Source: Clostridium sp. DSM 17811 (GTDB lineage: Bacteria > Bacillota > Clostridia > Clostridiales > Clostridiaceae). From it: DNA of 64,000 nucleotides. A model generated the notes under the pieces. That model did no database searches. It saw only the letters and a list, made by a program, of their open reading frames with translations, and had not been told where the DNA came from. Location: assembly GCF_018861905.1 (NCBI RefSeq), contig NZ_JAHLDU010000015.1, positions 39,078 to 103,077 on the forward strand, given 5' to 3'. Made by a program: the position numbers and the translations under genes. This document shows, in pieces, positions 1-7,978 of this stretch (within the stretch, counting starts at the first letter, position 1; each line of letters opens with the position of its first letter).

Positions 1-2
1 TA

Positions 3-353
3 ATACCCTTGCCTTGTGCGGGCCTAGTTGAGCTTATCGAAAATGGAATTATAGATGGCGATGAAATTAATGAGTACTTAAAAGGAAAGTTAAAAGAGTT
101 TAGTCATTTAGATGTAGCAGCTATAGTACTTGGGTGCACTCATTATCCATTTATAAAAAAAGAATTAATTAAGATCGTTGGAGAAAAAACTATTATAATT
201 GATGGAAGTATAGGCACTGTGAATCAACTAAAAAGACAACTTACTCGTAATAATCTCTTAAATGAAAAGAAGACAAAGGGTATTGTAACTATATATAGTT
301 CCTCTACGAATGATAATACAATAGATTTAAGTTATAAATTATTAAAACTATAA
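3..353 (+). CDS. murI: Glutamate racemase, 3' part only
   Basis: This is the C-terminal third of glutamate racemase, the cytoplasmic enzyme that interconverts L- and D-glutamate to supply D-Glu for peptidoglycan. The frame is open to the window edge, so the true start lies upstream; the TTG at 9 is internal. The sequence shows VLGCTHYPFI, the family's second catalytic-cysteine motif (GCTH), near residue 43 of the visible part, followed by the usual C-terminal helix. The assignment is firm for a fragment. Nothing can be said about its promoter. The wall genes murC, glmU and murD lie elsewhere in the window. Confidence 0.9.
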   Translation: MPLPCAGLVELIENGIIDGDEINEYLKGKLKEFSHLDVAAIVLGCTHYPFIKKELIKIVGEKTIIIDGSIGTVNQLKRQLTRNNLLNEKKTKGIVTIYSSSTNDNTIDLSYKLLKL

Positions 354-545
354 TCTTATTAAAAAGATTTAAGAGAAAGTATTGTATATATAAAAGCAGT
401 TTAAGACTATTTGAATTAGTTTTAGACTGTTTTTGTTTTTAATAGTGTATGTGATATATATCTAAAATTAAATTAATTATAGCAATTGTATGACTAGGTG
501 AATAGTATAAACTATACAAAGAAACAACAGAAATAAGGTGATAAA

Positions 546-986
546 ATGAGAGTATTTCAATTGAAGAAAGATAATGAATACTACGTAGATCAGGATACAT
601 TTAATATGAAAATTGAAAGGATAAATAAAATTAATTGCATAACTATAGACAATCCCGTGCAAAATAATTTCTTATGCGTTATAAATCATCTAGTATGTAA
701 ATTTGAAGAGAATAAGAACATTGCGCATTTAATTATTACAAATGATGATAAACAATTGAAAGATACAACTACATTCGAGGGGTTAAATATTGGCTATAAG
801 TATGACAAAGGAGAACCATTAGATAACTTAGAAATAGATATAGTTAATATTGACATAAATCGAGAGATAGACATGCTAGAAAAATATTCTTTGATAATAC
901 TTCCTGGAGGAAATATCCAAATAAAATTAGAAGAACCACAAGAAAAAATGAGTTTACAAATAAGCGTTGGTAAGGAGATGATTTAA
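546..986 (+). CDS. Hypothetical protein, 146 aa, unrecognised
   Basis: I do not recognise this protein. It starts with ATG after an AAGGTG ribosome binding site at 535-540. It is soluble by composition, rich in Asn, Ile, Asp and Glu, with no signal peptide or membrane segment. A short hydrophobic stretch, SLIILPGGN, lies near residues 117-125. It stands alone between murI and a cyclophilin gene, with a hairpin just after its stop, so it is probably monocistronic. The frame and ribosome binding site support a real gene, but no function can be proposed. Confidence 0.65.
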   Translation: MRVFQLKKDNEYYVDQDTFNMKIERINKINCITIDNPVQNNFLCVINHLVCKFEENKNIAHLIITNDDKQLKDTTTFEGLNIGYKYDKGEPLDNLEIDIVNIDINREIDMLEKYSLIILPGGNIQIKLEEPQEKMSLQISVGKEMI

Positions 987-995
987 CTTTTGAAT

Positions 996-1060
996 AGGAT
1001 GACATTCTTAAAAATAGGTAGGGCTTACTAATTATTTTTAAGGATGTCCTTATATATATA
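996..1060 (+). terminator. Hairpin after the 546-986 gene, possible terminator
   Basis: The arms at 996-1016 and 1033-1051 are inverted repeats (AGGATGACATTCTTAAAAATA against TATTTTTAAGGATGTCCTT) with one small bulge. They are followed by alternating T and A rather than a pure T-run. It may act as a terminator or a 3' stabilising hairpin. Confidence 0.5.
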
Positions 1061-1127
1061 AAATAGTAAATGATATAAAATGTGATATAATTTATAATGA
1101 ATACATAACAAGAGGAGAGGTAAATAT

Positions 1128-1646
1128 ATGAATCCAATAGTAACAATTAATATGCAAGATGGAAAAGTGATAAAGGCTGAGTTATATCCAGAGGTTGCAC
1201 CAAACACGGTAAATAATTTTATTAGCCTTATAAATAAGGGCTTTTATAATGGACTTGTTTTTCATAGAGTAATCCCAGGGTTTATGATTCAAGGGGGCTG
1301 TCCTGAAGGAACAGGCGTTGGTGGACCAGACTATTCTATAAAGGGTGAGTTCTCTTCTAATAAATTTAAAAATGATTTAAAACATTCAACTGGTGTTTTA
1401 TCAATGGCTAGATCTAATGATTCAGATTCAGCAGGAAGCCAGTTCTTTATTATGGTAGCTAATTCTTATCATTTAGATGGAAGTTATGCAGCTTTTGGTA
1501 AAGTAACTGAGGGAATGGAAAATGCTTTAGAAATAGCTAATGTCAAAAGAGATTTTAGAGATAAACCAAACAAAGAGCAAAAGATAAAAGATATGAGTGT
1601 TGATACTTTAGGAATTAAGTACAGTGAACCAAAAAAAATAAAGTAG
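1128..1646 (+). CDS. Cyclophilin-type peptidyl-prolyl cis-trans isomerase
   Basis: This is a single-domain cytoplasmic cyclophilin that catalyses cis-trans isomerisation of Xaa-Pro bonds during folding. Its 172 residues match the usual bacterial PpiA/PpiB size. Motifs seen include LVFHRVIPGFMIQGG (residues 43-57, with the catalytic Arg of FHR), GSQFFIM and LDGSYAAFGKV. There is no signal sequence. The ATG follows GAGGAGAGG at 1112-1120. An extended -10 element (TGTGATATAAT, 1081-1091) lies about 40 bp upstream, without a good -35. The family call is firm; its client proteins are unknown. Confidence 0.93.
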   Translation: MNPIVTINMQDGKVIKAELYPEVAPNTVNNFISLINKGFYNGLVFHRVIPGFMIQGGCPEGTGVGGPDYSIKGEFSSNKFKNDLKHSTGVLSMARSNDSDSAGSQFFIMVANSYHLDGSYAAFGKVTEGMENALEIANVKRDFRDKPNKEQKIKDMSVDTLGIKYSEPKKIK

Positions 1647-1687
1647 ATATATATAAATAAAATAATAAATTGTAGGGGGAATATAGC

Positions 1688-2065
1688 GTGGATCTTATTA
1701 ATGAAAAAGTTATCCTTGCATATGGACTAACTGGTGCAGAGGAAGAAAAATTTAATGATTTACTAGTAAAACAAAATATATTACCTTGCAGAATAATTGA
1801 GAAAAATATGGGTAACGTAACAATTAGGGAAGTATTACGAGATGTTAAAAAATTAGAGGATAATACTGAATTACCTAATGAAAAACTACTTATATTTAGT
1901 AACTTTGCGGATAAGGAATTGTATGAGCTAATTGATGATATAAGACAAATTAAAAGCAGCGATACAATACTTGCAGCAGTTACACCAACATCTATTAACT
2001 GGAAAGTTAGTTATCTTATGCATCATCTGATTGCAGAAAGAGAAGCTTACAAGAAAAGTAAATAA
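1688..2065 (+). CDS. DUF3783-type protein of unknown function
   Basis: This is a 125-residue protein resembling the DUF3783 family, small cytoplasmic proteins common in Clostridia. A GTG start at 1688 sits after TAGGGGG. Regions I take as typical are VILAYGLTGAEEEKFNDLL at the start and DTILAAVTPTSINWKVSYL near the C-terminus, ending in a short charged helix. There is no membrane segment or signal. It follows the cyclophilin gene by 41 bp and may share its transcript, ending at the hairpin at 2079-2117. The family call is from memory of the pattern and the function is unknown. Confidence 0.75.
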   Translation: MDLINEKVILAYGLTGAEEEKFNDLLVKQNILPCRIIEKNMGNVTIREVLRDVKKLEDNTELPNEKLLIFSNFADKELYELIDDIRQIKSSDTILAAVTPTSINWKVSYLMHHLIAEREAYKKSK

Positions 2066-2078
2066 AGTACAGGGTCCA

Positions 2079-2117
2079 AAATATAAATCTTCTGCTATAA
2101 GCAGAGGATTTATATTT
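2079..2117 (+). terminator. Strong hairpin, intrinsic terminator
   Basis: A 17-bp stem (AAATATAAATCTTCTGC paired with GCAGAGGATTTATATTT, one G-T pair) around a TATA loop follows the 1688-2065 gene by 13 bp. The A/T at the stem base makes it potentially bidirectional. Confidence 0.75.
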
Positions 2118-2230
2118 CGTTGTATATATAAATATAAAATTTAAATAAAAATTTTTATATATACCCGAAATGGTGTAAAATTATAATTAAATGATTAAAA
2201 ACAATTATTCAATTGGAAAGGCGGAAAATT

Positions 2231-2896
2231 ATGAGTAGAGTAGGAGACAGGATTAAACAAGTAAGAGAAACAAAAGAGGTAAGCCAAAAACAATTAGGTA
2301 AAAAAATCGGAGTTTCTGAAGGTTTTATTAATGATATTGAATTAGGAAAAAAAGTTATAAATGAAAAACTTTTAGAAAAAATATCTAAAATTTTAGGAGA
2401 AGAAATAGAAGATAGATCTGTGGCATTTGAAGATGCTTTGGAAAGTGAGGAAAGAAATCCAAAACTTGAGAGACCAATCGCAGGAAAAGTAAATGAAGTT
2501 TGGAATGATGCATTTAGTTCAGTTTTAAAAGATGTTGCTATTTATAAATATGATTTAGCTAAAGCTATAGGTAAGAAACAAATGCCAATAATATCAAATA
2601 AAGTAGAAGGATACGCTCAAGATAAAGTATTATTTTTAGAAATAGAAAATGATGATATGCTTGGGTTCAGAATTTGTAGTGGAGATATTGCTTTCGCACA
2701 TTTGACTCATGAAATTGAAAACAATTCTATTTCATTATTAGATTATAATGGAGAAAGAGTATTAAGGCAGATAAAAAAACTAGATAGTAACAAAGTGCTA
2801 TTAATAAGTAATAGAATTTCATTAAAAACAGATACAGTTCCTCATAATGACATAAAGGTAATTGCAAAACTAGATAGCATACAGTTTAAGTTATAA
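2231..2896 (+). CDS. HTH (Xre) regulator with degenerate LexA/S24-like domain
   Basis: This is a DNA-binding transcriptional regulator. Residues 4-60 form a Cro/CI-type helix-turn-helix (GDRIKQVRETKEVSQKQLGK, then GVSEGFINDIELGKK). Residues about 115-221 look like the LexA/UmuD/S24 beta-sheet fold. At the catalytic serine position, where LexA has G-x-S-M, this protein has NDDM (residues 140-143). Where LexA has its catalytic lysine, it has Arg (residue 179 in ERVLRQIKK). Self-cleavage is therefore unlikely, and the domain may serve for dimerisation or ligand binding. I chose ATG 2231 because GGAAAGGCGG (2215-2224) precedes it; a TTG at 2213 would put that site inside the gene. The gene lies upstream of the H-NOX receptor gene. 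Confidence 0.8.
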   Translation: MSRVGDRIKQVRETKEVSQKQLGKKIGVSEGFINDIELGKKVINEKLLEKISKILGEEIEDRSVAFEDALESEERNPKLERPIAGKVNEVWNDAFSSVLKDVAIYKYDLAKAIGKKQMPIISNKVEGYAQDKVLFLEIENDDMLGFRICSGDIAFAHLTHEIENNSISLLDYNGERVLRQIKKLDSNKVLLISNRISLKTDTVPHNDIKVIAKLDSIQFKL

Positions 2897-2980
2897 TTAT
2901 TTTTTATGATAGATATACTATTTATAAATGAACTTTACATTAAGTATAGAAGAAAAATGATTAATTAATAATTAATAGTA

Positions 2981-3009
2981 TTAACAAAACACTACTGATA
3001 GTTTATAAT
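2981..3009 (+). promoter_or_regulatory. Sigma-A-type promoter for the H-NOX receptor gene
   Basis: TTAACA (2981-2986), a 17-bp spacer and TATAAT (3004-3009) lie 95 bp before the start of the chemoreceptor. A small palindrome, ATGCATGAAGCAT, follows at about 3017-3029. No motility-sigma (sigma-D) motif was seen. Confidence 0.65.
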
Positions 3010-3103
3010 AGAAAGTATGCATGAAGCATGTAATAATGGGGAATTAACTATTGATTTAAAAAATAAAGGATAATCAGTAGAGGAACAAGGGGGGGATAGT
3101 ATT

Positions 3104-4903
3104 ATGAAAGGAACAGTAGTGGCTACTTGGATGAAAACTTGTAGAAAACTTTATGGCGACGATACGGTTAATAATGCGATGAAATCTGTGGGGTGGAAAG
3201 CTCGGAAAATATTTTCACCGGTGGAGAACATAGATGATAGCCAAGTTAAAAATGTAATTGGCGATATATCTAAAAACCAAAATATACCTATTGATGTATT
3301 ATGGAGAACAATAGGAAAAGATAATTTGACTGCGTTTCATAGAGATTTTCCTGCATTTTTTAACACTGAAAATGTATATTCGTTTTTAAAATCGCTGTTT
3401 GATATACATGTTGTAATGACAAAAAAATTTGCCGGGGCTAAACCACCGTTAGTAGGGATAACTCCTATTTCAAGTAGGGAAGCTATTTTCACTTATAATT
3501 CTAAGAGAGCGATGTTTGATTATTTTTTAGGACTATTAGATGGTACATGTGAGTATTTTAATGAAAAAGTTCAAATTGAGCAATTAGATAAAACTTCAGA
3601 TAGCTTAAGTTTAAAGCTTACGTTTGATAAGGATATTTATTATAAAAAAACATATAAAATTAATAAAATCCTATCATTAGGCTTTATTAATAATACTCAT
3701 GGTAAAGTAGGCCTATTTACATTTATTGTAGCTTTAATTGGGGCAATGATGTTAATTGGTACAGGTGATATTTTAAAAGTATTAGGTTTCTCTATCATTT
3801 CTGGACTAGCATCAAGTCTTGCGTCGTTTATAATGGGAAGACCTGCAAAGCTAATTATGCAAACTATAGACCAGATTAATAGCAATAATTATGTTGAAGA
3901 TGGAGATATTGTAACTTGCGATGAGTACGAAGAGTTATACGAAAATATTAAGAAATATAAAAAAGGATTTAGAGCAGATTTTGTTGAGTTTAAAGGTGTA
4001 ACTGATGAGATGGATACTTTTGCGCAAAATATAAATACGATTTCTAGTAGAATGAAAGATACTTCAGAGGATATATCAGGAGTAGTTGAACAAATGGCAG
4101 ATACTTCTGTAAGCCAAGCTGAGAGTACTGAAAATGCTGTTTTAATCTTAAATGATAATATTAGATCGCTTAAAGATATTGTTAAAAATGAGAATGACAA
4201 CAAGGATGAATTAGAAAAAGCTCTTGGAAAAATAAATAATAGCTATGAAAGTGTAAATAAAACAAGTAAAAATATACTTGGAACTTTAGAAAAATTTCAA
4301 GAAGTTAAAGATAATGGGATAAAGCTTGAAACTAAGGCTCATGACATAACAAGCATAGTATCGATTGTTTCTCAAATTTCTGAGCAAACAAACTTACTTG
4401 CTCTTAATGCATCCATAGAGGCTGCGCGTGCAGGCGAACAAGGAAAAGGATTTGCTGTTGTCGCAGATGAAGTTAGAAAGCTTGCAGAACAGTCTAAGAG
4501 CGCTGTGGAAGAAATCAACAGCAATTTGATTGAGTTTGTTAAGGATATAAATGTACTTGTTGATAAAATTGGTGATCAATATGATATTTTGCAAAATGAG
4601 ACTAAGGGTCTAGAGGACGTAAGGGATATAAGTTATGAGGCTACTATGTCTGTTAGAACAGTTTCAACAGCAATGATAGATACTATAAATGAGTTAGATA
4701 GAGAAGCTAAATCTATTGCAAACATATATGAAACAATAGAGTCCTTAGCCGCAATTTCAGAAGAAAATTCTGCATCATCAGAAGAGGTAAGTGCAAGTGT
4801 TGGAACTTATACAAATGAAATTAAGAAGCTAATAGACAGTATATATGAGTTCAAAAAGATAACAAGTTCATTTAAAGAGGATTTAAAGAAATATAAGATA
4901 TAG
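3104..4903 (+). CDS. H-NOX heme sensor fused to methyl-accepting chemotaxis protein
   Basis: This is a gas-sensing chemoreceptor. Residues 1-180 are an H-NOX (HNOB) heme domain, two membrane segments lie at about 190-250, and the cytoplasmic signalling coiled coil occupies about 290-590. The hairpin tip is clear ([20 protein letters not shown], then [18 protein letters not shown]). The heme ligand His102, the heme-distorting Pro115 and the propionate-binding Tyr131-Ser133-Arg135 are all present. The O2-stabilising trio Trp9, Asn74 and Tyr140 of the Thermoanaerobacter H-NOX also sits at the same numbers. It should therefore bind O2 and NO and signal to CheA/CheW, which are not in this window. 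The start ATG follows AAGGGGGGG. It is probably cotranscribed with the PAP2-like gene 28 bp downstream. Confidence 0.95.
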   Translation: MKGTVVATWMKTCRKLYGDDTVNNAMKSVGWKARKIFSPVENIDDSQVKNVIGDISKNQNIPIDVLWRTIGKDNLTAFHRDFPAFFNTENVYSFLKSLFDIHVVMTKKFAGAKPPLVGITPISSREAIFTYNSKRAMFDYFLGLLDGTCEYFNEKVQIEQLDKTSDSLSLKLTFDKDIYYKKTYKINKILSLGFINNTHGKVGLFTFIVALIGAMMLIGTGDILKVLGFSIISGLASSLASFIMGRPAKLIMQTIDQINSNNYVEDGDIVTCDEYEELYENIKKYKKGFRADFVEFKGVTDEMDTFAQNINTISSRMKDTSEDISGVVEQMADTSVSQAESTENAVLILNDNIRSLKDIVKNENDNKDELEKALGKINNSYESVNKTSKNILGTLEKFQEVKDNGIKLETKAHDITSIVSIVSQISEQTNLLALNASIEAARAGEQGKGFAVVADEVRKLAEQSKSAVEEINSNLIEFVKDINVLVDKIGDQYDILQNETKGLEDVRDISYEATMSVRTVSTAMIDTINELDREAKSIANIYETIESLAAISEENSASSEEVSASVGTYTNEIKKLIDSIYEFKKITSSFKEDLKKYKI

Positions 4904-4931
4904 TTATTGTTAGGGAAGCAGGGGAAAGAAG

Positions 4932-5597
4932 ATGGAACAATTACAAAAGAAAGCCGTAACATATCAATGGAAAGATGTTATTAAAAGAGGAATGTTTGCA
5001 TTAAGCATACCATTAATAAGTTTGACTTATCCTCTGATTAATCAATATAGAGGAAATACTAACGACTTATTTACATTTGTAGATAAACTCATACCTTTTA
5101 ATAAGTTTTTTATATTACCTTATATATCTTGGTATGTATTTATAGCAATTTTTTCAGTTATATTATGTATATATGATAAAGAAAAGTATTTTAAACTACT
5201 TATAACGTTAGACCTAGGTATGATTATGTGCTACATAATATACTATTTTTATCCAACATATGTTCCAAGACCAATAATAGTAGGAACAGATTTTTTTAGC
5301 AATTTGGTTTTGAGTTTATACGCGGCTGATAACCCCTACAACTGTTTTCCTAGTATTCATGTTTTAAATTCAGTGCTTATAACTTTGTATATTTATGAAT
5401 CAGAAATGGTTAGCAAATGCATAAAGGTGATTTGTAGTATTATGTCTTTCTCTATAGTTTTATCTACTATGTTTATAAAGCAACATTATTTTGCAGATGT
5501 TATTGCGGGCATAATATTTGCTTTCATTTTATATTTTTGTTTTAAAAATTTGAAATTTAATTTTCATAAAGATGAAAGCATAACTTATATAGAATAA
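4932..5597 (+). CDS. PAP2-like membrane phosphatase/transferase
   Basis: This 221-residue integral membrane protein has about five or six hydrophobic segments and PAP2-superfamily motifs: CFPSIHVLNS (P-S-x-H, about residues 138-147) and a later S-T-x5-Q-H-x3-D in TMFIKQHYFADVIAG (about 178-192). The superfamily usually has Ser-Arg where this has Ser-Thr. This arrangement resembles the inositol-phosphorylceramide-synthase-like PAP2 branch. It probably acts on a lipid phosphate at the outer face of the membrane; the substrate is unknown. It follows the H-NOX receptor gene by 28 bp with its own GGGGAAAGAAG site, and ends at a symmetrical terminator. Confidence 0.8.
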   Translation: MEQLQKKAVTYQWKDVIKRGMFALSIPLISLTYPLINQYRGNTNDLFTFVDKLIPFNKFFILPYISWYVFIAIFSVILCIYDKEKYFKLLITLDLGMIMCYIIYYFYPTYVPRPIIVGTDFFSNLVLSLYAADNPYNCFPSIHVLNSVLITLYIYESEMVSKCIKVICSIMSFSIVLSTMFIKQHYFADVIAGIIFAFILYFCFKNLKFNFHKDESITYIE

Positions 5598-5636
5598 TTA
5601 AAGGTCTCCATGATTAAATCATGGAGACCTTTAATT
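5596..5636. terminator. Bidirectional terminator between convergent genes
   Basis: The near-perfect stem AATTAAAGGTCTCCATGAT / ATCATGGAGACCTTTAATT lies between the convergent PAP2-like and radical SAM genes. A/T-rich flanks on both sides suit both directions. Confidence 0.85.
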
Positions 5637-5669
5637 ATTAGAAGATGAAACAGGTTACAATGGTATTTG

Positions 5670-6608
5670 TTATACTCCACTTAAGTTAAAATCGGGTATA
5701 AAATCAGGCGAGGAAGTTCCGTTATCTTGAACAAAACATTTTGTTATCCCTAAGTTTAAGCAGTAGTTTATTAAAGCATCATAATGATTCTGGTTTAGGG
5801 TCTTGTTTATTTCAGGAAAGTTAGCGTCTACATGTATAGGGGTATATTGATTCATTAAGCTAATATAAACATCATCATTAAAGGTAGCGTGTATAAAGTC
5901 TATTACTTTTTTAGAATCAAATAATAAGCCAGGCAGCATTAGATGTCTAATTATTACTCCCTTTTGAATTATCCCATTATCATCAAATTTTACATTCCCT
6001 ACTTGAGAGACCATTTCAGTAATAACTTTACTTGCAGTATTAAAATAATTAGGTGCTTTTGAATATTTAAGAGCATATTTGTCTGCATAATATTTTAAGT
6101 CTGGCAGGTAAACATCAATGAATCCTTTGAGTGACTTAATAGTGTCTATATTTTCATATCCATTTGAATTATAGAGAATAGGAATACTAAGACCATTTTG
6201 TTTAGCCAGTTTTAAGGATTCTATTATCTGGGGGACGTAGTGAGTTGGCGTAACCAAATTTATATTGAGTGCGCCTCTTTTCTGCTGCTCTAAAAAAATT
6301 TCACTAAGGCGATTTATAGATATTGTTTTTCCATAGCCATCATGACTTATTTTATAATTTTGGCAAAATACACATTTCAGATTACAATGTGAAAAAAATA
6401 CAGTGCCAGAACCTAATTCACCTGAAATACAAGGTTCTTCCCAATAATGCAAAGAAACTTTAGCTACTTTTATATACCCAGAAGCGTTGCAATAGCCTAA
6501 TTCATCATCTAATCTATTAACAAAACATTTCCTAGGACATAAATTGCATTTTTTTAGTATGTCTAAAGAGGGTGAGTCATCTAATTTTTCTGTGTTTTTA
6601 TTTATCAT
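5670..6608 (-). CDS. Radical SAM protein, pyruvate-formate-lyase-activase-like (COG1313 type)
   Basis: This 312-residue iron-sulfur enzyme carries the radical SAM motif CNLKCVFC (C-x3-C-x2-C, about residues 94-101). A second N-terminal cysteine set (CNLCPRKC at about 21-28, then C40) is typical of the PflA-like COG1313 group. The motif reductively cleaves S-adenosylmethionine to a 5'-deoxyadenosyl radical. The substrate of this subgroup is not established, so I give no symbol. The ATG sits after AAGGAGAT on the minus strand. It ends convergently at the terminator 5596-5636. Confidence 0.85.
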   Translation of the reverse strand: MINKNTEKLDDSPSLDILKKCNLCPRKCFVNRLDDELGYCNASGYIKVAKVSLHYWEEPCISGELGSGTVFFSHCNLKCVFCQNYKISHDGYGKTISINRLSEIFLEQQKRGALNINLVTPTHYVPQIIESLKLAKQNGLSIPILYNSNGYENIDTIKSLKGFIDVYLPDLKYYADKYALKYSKAPNYFNTASKVITEMVSQVGNVKFDDNGIIQKGVIIRHLMLPGLLFDSKKVIDFIHATFNDDVYISLMNQYTPIHVDANFPEINKTLNQNHYDALINYCLNLGITKCFVQDNGTSSPDFIPDFNLSGV

Positions 6609-6679
6609 TTTTATCTCCTTGCTTTATAATTACAAGTCTTAGAATATATAAGAATTGTACAACTTTGATATATACAATG

Positions 6680-7753
6680 TCAATTTTGTCTTTTAGTAGT
6701 TTTCTTATAAAACAAAATGCATTGAATTAAAAATATAAAACTTATTGCACCAAAACCAGGATAGAGGACTTTGATTAGAGTTTTAAAGCCAATTTGAGAG
6801 ATAGGCAAAGCTACAACAACTATTAATAAAACAGCTTTCTTATAAGAAATATTAAACTTTTTCTCTAAAGTTTTTCCAACACTATAGATATTGGAAACTT
6901 CAGTTGAAAACATTTCACAAAAGATTACGCAAAGCAAAAGGATCTGCATTAACATGCCAAAACGGTGTGTTATATAAAGAAGAGGAATTTCATATTTAAA
7001 AATTTGAGGAATATTTAATAAAAGCATTGTATTTATCAAATAACATAAGATAGTTAGTCCGAAGGCTCCTAGTATAACGCCAGTAATAAGAACTCGTTTA
7101 TATTTAATTTCTTGACTTAGTGGGACTAGTACACCGCTACAACATAACATATTAAAACCTGCATAAAGCAAAGCTGAAAAAAACCATTGAGCAGGTATTA
7201 TATTATCTTTATATGAGGGAATTTGCTTTATATAAGTAGCACTTACCATATCTTTGTAAAATAGCAAATATAAAATGAATATAGTTACAATAATTGTAAT
7301 TAAGGCTGGAACTATAAATGAATTTATAGTTATTAATCCTTTAGTATCCTTAAGCACGGTATATAAAGAGATTATAGCCATAAGTAAAATTCCTACCCAT
7401 TTTGAAATACCAAAATATTGGTGAAGAAGTGCACCACTTCCAGCGAGAATTACGGCACCACCACTTACTAAGAAAAAACTTGTGAAAACATCTGTGATTA
7501 TACCGAAAAAACCTGGGCTTACGAGAGTTATAAGCTCGGTATAGGAACTTAATTTATGTTTTAGGCTAATAGAAACAATGATTGAACTTACTATAATATA
7601 GATTAAACAACATACAAGAATCCCATAAAAACTCACATATCCATAAGTACTGAAAAATTGAGTTATTTCCTGACCAGAAGCAAGTCCTGCACCTACTATA
7701 GTGCCAATAAATACAGCCGCGGTTTGAAATATTAAACCAATCGTTTTTTTCAA
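6680..7753 (-). CDS. YkvI-like integral membrane protein (APC-superfamily transporter)
   Basis: This 357-residue protein has about ten hydrophobic segments. It opens with FQTAAVFIGTIVGAGLASGQ, the Gly-rich first helix typical of the YkvI/COG3949 group within the amino acid-polyamine-organocation superfamily. It should be a secondary transporter in the cytoplasmic membrane; no substrate is known. The start is TTG (7753 on the minus strand), chosen because GGAGGAG lies 7 bp before it. It lies 71 bp upstream of the radical SAM gene on the same strand, so the two could be cotranscribed. Confidence 0.8.
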   Translation of the reverse strand: MKKTIGLIFQTAAVFIGTIVGAGLASGQEITQFFSTYGYVSFYGILVCCLIYIIVSSIIVSISLKHKLSSYTELITLVSPGFFGIITDVFTSFFLVSGGAVILAGSGALLHQYFGISKWVGILLMAIISLYTVLKDTKGLITINSFIVPALITIIVTIFILYLLFYKDMVSATYIKQIPSYKDNIIPAQWFFSALLYAGFNMLCCSGVLVPLSQEIKYKRVLITGVILGAFGLTILCYLINTMLLLNIPQIFKYEIPLLYITHRFGMLMQILLLCVIFCEMFSTEVSNIYSVGKTLEKKFNISYKKAVLLIVVVALPISQIGFKTLIKVLYPGFGAISFIFLIQCILFYKKTTKRQN

Positions 7754-7900
7754 GATATCTCCTCCACAAAATTATTAAATTTAGAGTCACACTTAAATAA
7801 GATGCTTATATCTATAAATATATGTGTGTTATTTAATAAAAAACAATTATTTCAATGAAAATAATAATTTTATAAATTAAAAATTTAGTTTGAGGGAAAC

Positions 7901-7906
7901 TATAAT
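7901..7906 (+). promoter_or_regulatory. -10 element for the lipoprotein gene
   Basis: TATAAT at 7901-7906 predicts transcription starting near 7913, immediately before the perfect inverted repeat at 7915-7959. No convincing -35 hexamer is seen at 16-18 bp. Confidence 0.4.
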
Positions 7907-7914
7907 ATAACAAA

Positions 7915-7959
7915 TTATTTTTAATTATAAATATTAAGTATATTTATAATTAAAAATAA
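7915..7959 (+). repeat. Perfect 19-bp inverted repeat in the 5' leader
   Basis: The arms 7915-7933 and 7941-7959 are exact reverse complements, all A/T, separated by TTAAGTA. The repeat ends 4 bp before the ribosome binding site region of the lipoprotein gene. As RNA it would form a hairpin at or near the mRNA 5' end; as DNA it could be an operator. Confidence 0.8.
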
Positions 7960-7978
7960 ATTGAAAGGAGTGGAAATA

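Noticed and set aside
477..662. Minus-strand ORF with hydrophobic residues overlapping the start of the 546-986 gene
   Set aside because: No ribosome binding site; the complement of a likely real gene explains it.
844..1146. Minus-strand ORF of 100 codons between 546-986 and the cyclophilin
   Set aside because: It is A/T-driven, overlaps both genes and lacks a start context.
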